In this document: positions 4,421-6,436 of the stretch, piece after piece | Layout: every line of letters starts with the position of its first letter | How positions within the stretch are numbered: position 1 is the first letter of the stretch | DNA from: WHTB01 sp050699035 | GTDB taxonomy: Bacteria; Actinomycetota; Actinomycetes; Propionibacteriales; Nocardioidaceae | Length of the DNA: 6,436 bases | NCBI GenBank assembly: GCA_050699035.1 | Contig: JBOHDE010000220.1 | Location: 1 to 6,436 of the forward strand | Direction of reading: 5' to 3' | Translations under genes and position numbers: made by a program | The notes under the pieces: generated by a model | Seen by the model: the letters and a program-made list of their open reading frames with translations, nothing else | Databases searched by the model: none | What the model was told of the DNA's origin: nothing

Positions 4421-6310
4421 TCACTGGTCGCGCCGGAGGCTGCCGCGGATCGCGTCGAGCACGCCCGGGTCCTCGATCGTCGACGGCACCACGGGATCCT
4501 TGCCGTCGGCGATCTCGCGCATGGTCTTGCGCAGGATCTTGCCCGACCGGGTCTTGGGCAGGGCGGGCACCACCGTCACGTCCTTGAACGCTGCGATCGG
4601 GCCGACCTGGTCGCGCACAGCCGCGACCAGCTCCCGGCCGATGTCGTCCGGGTCCGTCGTCACCCCGGCCTTGAGCACGACGAGGCCGCGCGGCAGCTGA
4701 CCCTTCATCGCGTCCTCGACACCGATGACCGCGCACTCGGCGACCGCGGGGTGCTGGGCGAGGACCGCCTCCATCGCACCGGTGGACAGCCGGTGCCCGG
4801 CGACGTTGATGACATCGTCGGTCCGTCCCATCACGTACAGGTAGCCGTCGTCGTCGACGTACCCGCCATCCCCGGTCAGGTAGTAGCCGTCGTACGTCGA
4901 CAGGTACGACGCGACGTACCGGTCGTCATCGCCCCACAGCGTCGGCAGCGTGCCGGGCGGCAGCGGCAGCTTGATCGCGATCGCGCCCTCCGTGCCGGCC
5001 GGGGCGCGCCGCCCCGCCTCGTCCAGGATCTGCACGTCGTAGCCCGGGACCGGCACCGACGGGGAGCCCGGCTTGATCGGCATCGGGTCGAGCCCGCGCA
5101 GGTTCGCAGCGATCGGCCAGCCGCTCTCGGTCTGCCACCAGTGGTCGACGACGGGTACGCCGAGCTCGGCCGTCGCCCATTCGTAGGTGTCGGGGTCGAG
5201 CCGCTCGCCGGCCAGGAACACGGTGCGCAGGCGCGAGATGTCGTACGGCGCGAGCAGCTTGCCCTCCGGGTCCTCCTTCTTGATCGCCCGGATCGCGGTC
5301 GGTGCAGTGAAGAACGCCTCCACGCCGTGCTCGCTCATCACCCTCCAGAACGCGCCGGCGTCCGGCGTGCCCACCGGCTTGCCCTCGTACAGAACCGTGG
5401 TCGCGCCGACCAGCAACGGGGCATAGACGATGTACGAGTGTCCGACCACCCAGCCGACGTCGGAGGCCGTCCACCAGACCTGACCCGGGCCGATGCCGAA
5501 GACGTTGGGCATCGACCAGGCCAGCGCCACGGCATGCCCGCCGTTGTCACGGACGATGCCCTTCGGCTTGCCGGTCGTGCCGGACGTGTACAGCACATAG
5601 AGCGGGTCGGTGGCCGCGACGTCGACACATGCCGCGGGCTCGGCGCGGCCGCCTGCCATCGCGGTCTGCCAGTCGACGTCGCGCCCGTCCTGCAGCTGCG
5701 CAGTCGCCTGCTCGCGTTGGAAGATCACACACCGCTCCGGTTGATGCGTGCTCTGCTCGATGGCCCGGTCGAGCAACGGCTTGTACTCGACGACTCGGGT
5801 CGGCTCGATGCCGCAGGACGCGGACACGACGACCTTCGGCTCGGCGTCGTCGATCCGGGCGGCGAGCTCGGCGGCCGCGAACCCGCCGAAGACCACCGAG
5901 TGCACGGCGCCGATCCGGGAGCACGCCAGCATCGCGATAACGGCCTCCGGGACCATCGGCATGTAGATCACGACCCGGTCGCCCTTGGTCACCCCGAGCA
6001 GGTGTAGCGCACCGGCGAACGCGGCGACGTCCTCGAGCAGCTGCGCGTACGTCAACGTCCGGGTGACACCCGCGACTGGGCTGTCGTAGATCAGCGCCAG
6101 CTGGTCGGCGCGGCCGTCGACCACATGCCGGTCGAGCGCGTTGTAACAGGTGTTCAGGACGCCGTCCGGGTACCACCGGTAGAGCGGCGCGCGACTGTCG
6201 TCGAGCACCCGCTTCGGCCGGCTGATCCAGTCGACCAGGTCGGCCTGGTGACCCCAGAAGCCCTCCGGGTCGTCGAGGCTACGGCGGTACGCGTCGTGGT
6301 AGGTGCCCAT
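4421..6310 (-). CDS. prpE: Propionyl-CoA synthetase type, AMP-forming acyl-CoA ligase
   Basis: A complete 629-residue cytoplasmic enzyme of the acetyl-CoA synthetase family, usual length for PrpE. It activates a short-chain acid with ATP through an acyl-adenylate and then loads it on CoA. Landmarks are the P-loop-like A3 motif YTSGTTGKPKG (241-251), HWWQTESGW (390-398) in the acyl/AMP pocket, YLTGDGGYVDDDGY (477-490), the hinge-region motif GRTDDVINVAGHRLSTG (495-511) and the C-terminal PKTRSGKILRK (585-595). Lys591 is the catalytic lysine that is reversibly acetylated in characterised Acs and PrpE enzymes. SASCGIEPTRVVEYKPLLDR (163-182) and YNALDRHV (56-63) are features of the PrpE/ACSS3 branch rather than of acetate-specific AcsA, which is the reason for the propionate call. 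Acetate, butyrate or branched acids could also be substrates. The ATG at 6310 matches the family N-terminus (YHDAYRRSLDDPEGFW); its ribosome binding site is weak (GGGG close to the ATG). Confidence 0.88.
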   Translation of the reverse strand: MGTYHDAYRRSLDDPEGFWGHQADLVDWISRPKRVLDDSRAPLYRWYPDGVLNTCYNALDRHVVDGRADQLALIYDSPVAGVTRTLTYAQLLEDVAAFAGALHLLGVTKGDRVVIYMPMVPEAVIAMLACSRIGAVHSVVFGGFAAAELAARIDDAEPKVVVSASCGIEPTRVVEYKPLLDRAIEQSTHQPERCVIFQREQATAQLQDGRDVDWQTAMAGGRAEPAACVDVAATDPLYVLYTSGTTGKPKGIVRDNGGHAVALAWSMPNVFGIGPGQVWWTASDVGWVVGHSYIVYAPLLVGATTVLYEGKPVGTPDAGAFWRVMSEHGVEAFFTAPTAIRAIKKEDPEGKLLAPYDISRLRTVFLAGERLDPDTYEWATAELGVPVVDHWWQTESGWPIAANLRGLDPMPIKPGSPSVPVPGYDVQILDEAGRRAPAGTEGAIAIKLPLPPGTLPTLWGDDDRYVASYLSTYDGYYLTGDGGYVDDDGYLYVMGRTDDVINVAGHRLSTGAMEAVLAQHPAVAECAVIGVEDAMKGQLPRGLVVLKAGVTTDPDDIGRELVAAVRDQVGPIAAFKDVTVVPALPKTRSGKILRKTMREIADGKDPVVPSTIEDPGVLDAIRGSLRRDQ

Positions 6311-6321
6311 GGCCCCATCTT

Positions 6322-6337
6322 GCTGGTCAGGACCAGC
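6322..6337. promoter_or_regulatory. 16-bp palindrome just upstream of prpE, candidate operator
   Basis: GCTGGTC-AG-GACCAGC is a perfect dyad with 7-bp arms and a 2-bp centre, lying 12-27 bp before the prpE ATG. Its place over the probable leader or promoter would suit a repressor dimer. The centre is too short for a normal RNA hairpin unless some pairs open. It matches no regulator site I recognise, and GC-rich dyads of this size occur by chance, so confidence is low. Confidence 0.3.
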
Positions 6338-6384
6338 CGGTCACCACCCTCCCCCACAACCCCTCCCGCCCATGTCCCCAACCC

Positions 6385-6433
6385 TCGCGCCGACGTTGCA
6401 CGTATGTCGGACATAACTGCAACCTCGGCGCGA
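6385..6433. repeat. 49-bp near-symmetric palindrome E3 upstream of prpE
   Basis: The outer arms TCGCGCCGACGTTGCA (6385-6400) and TGCAACCTCGGCGCGA (6418-6433) match as reverse complements at 15 of 16 positions. Centred in the spacer is a perfect inner dyad, TATGTC-G-GACATA (6403-6415), sharing the same symmetry axis at 6409. Over the whole 49 bp, 21 of 24 symmetric pairs are complementary. It lies 75 bp or more upstream of prpE. It could terminate a gene beyond the right edge, serve as a binding site (the inner dyad), or be a copy of a dispersed intergenic palindrome. Confidence 0.65.
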
Positions 6434-6436
6434 AGG

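Noticed and set aside
3611..6007. A 798-codon open frame on the plus strand
   Set aside because: It lies wholly antisense to prpE and the GNAT gene, both of which have unambiguous family motifs. Its translation is rich in Arg, Gly, Asp, Val and His with no domain pattern, as expected for a shadow frame in GC-rich DNA.

Overview
The window is GC-rich, roughly 70 % by eye, with GTG and ATG starts, strongly G/C-biased third codon positions and spurious long open frames on both strands. Together with the gene families present, this points to a chromosomal segment of a high-GC actinobacterium. The genus cannot be fixed from the sequence alone. No tRNA, rRNA, CRISPR array, transposase or phage gene was seen.

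Layout: (1) Positions 1-680, minus strand, hold the N-terminal part of a secreted protein with a signal peptide and an FTP/PepSY-type propeptide, as in thermolysin-like metalloproteases. It runs off the left edge before any catalytic domain. (2) A 106-bp divergent spacer (681-786) carries a candidate -10 element for each direction. (3) Positions 787-3194, plus strand, hold a two-gene operon: a class III PLP aminotransferase and a glutaryl-CoA-dehydrogenase-type acyl-CoA dehydrogenase. The two overlap by a GTGA start/stop junction. (4) Positions 3195-3622 are a 428-bp convergent spacer with no credible gene but a striking run of inverted repeats, including a 25-position imperfect stem and a perfect 18-bp stem. 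(5) Positions 6310-3623, minus strand, hold a second two-gene operon: a propionyl-CoA synthetase type AMP-forming ligase (prpE) followed 12 bp later by a GNAT acetyltransferase. (6) Positions 6311-6436 lie upstream of prpE and contain a 16-bp palindrome next to the start codon and a 49-bp near-symmetric palindrome at the right edge.

How the genes may work together: the aminotransferase/GcdH pair fits oxidation of an omega-amino acid such as 5-aminovalerate (lysine breakdown) through glutaryl-CoA to crotonyl-CoA, although no semialdehyde dehydrogenase or CoA-transfer gene lies in the window. The prpE/GNAT pair fits activation of propionate or another short-chain acid. The GNAT is a candidate for acetylating the ligase's conserved C-terminal lysine, a control mode known for this enzyme class. 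Both functional links are inferences from gene order and motifs. No clearly new multi-gene system is visible. The least explained material is the set of palindromes at 3244-3518 and 6385-6433.
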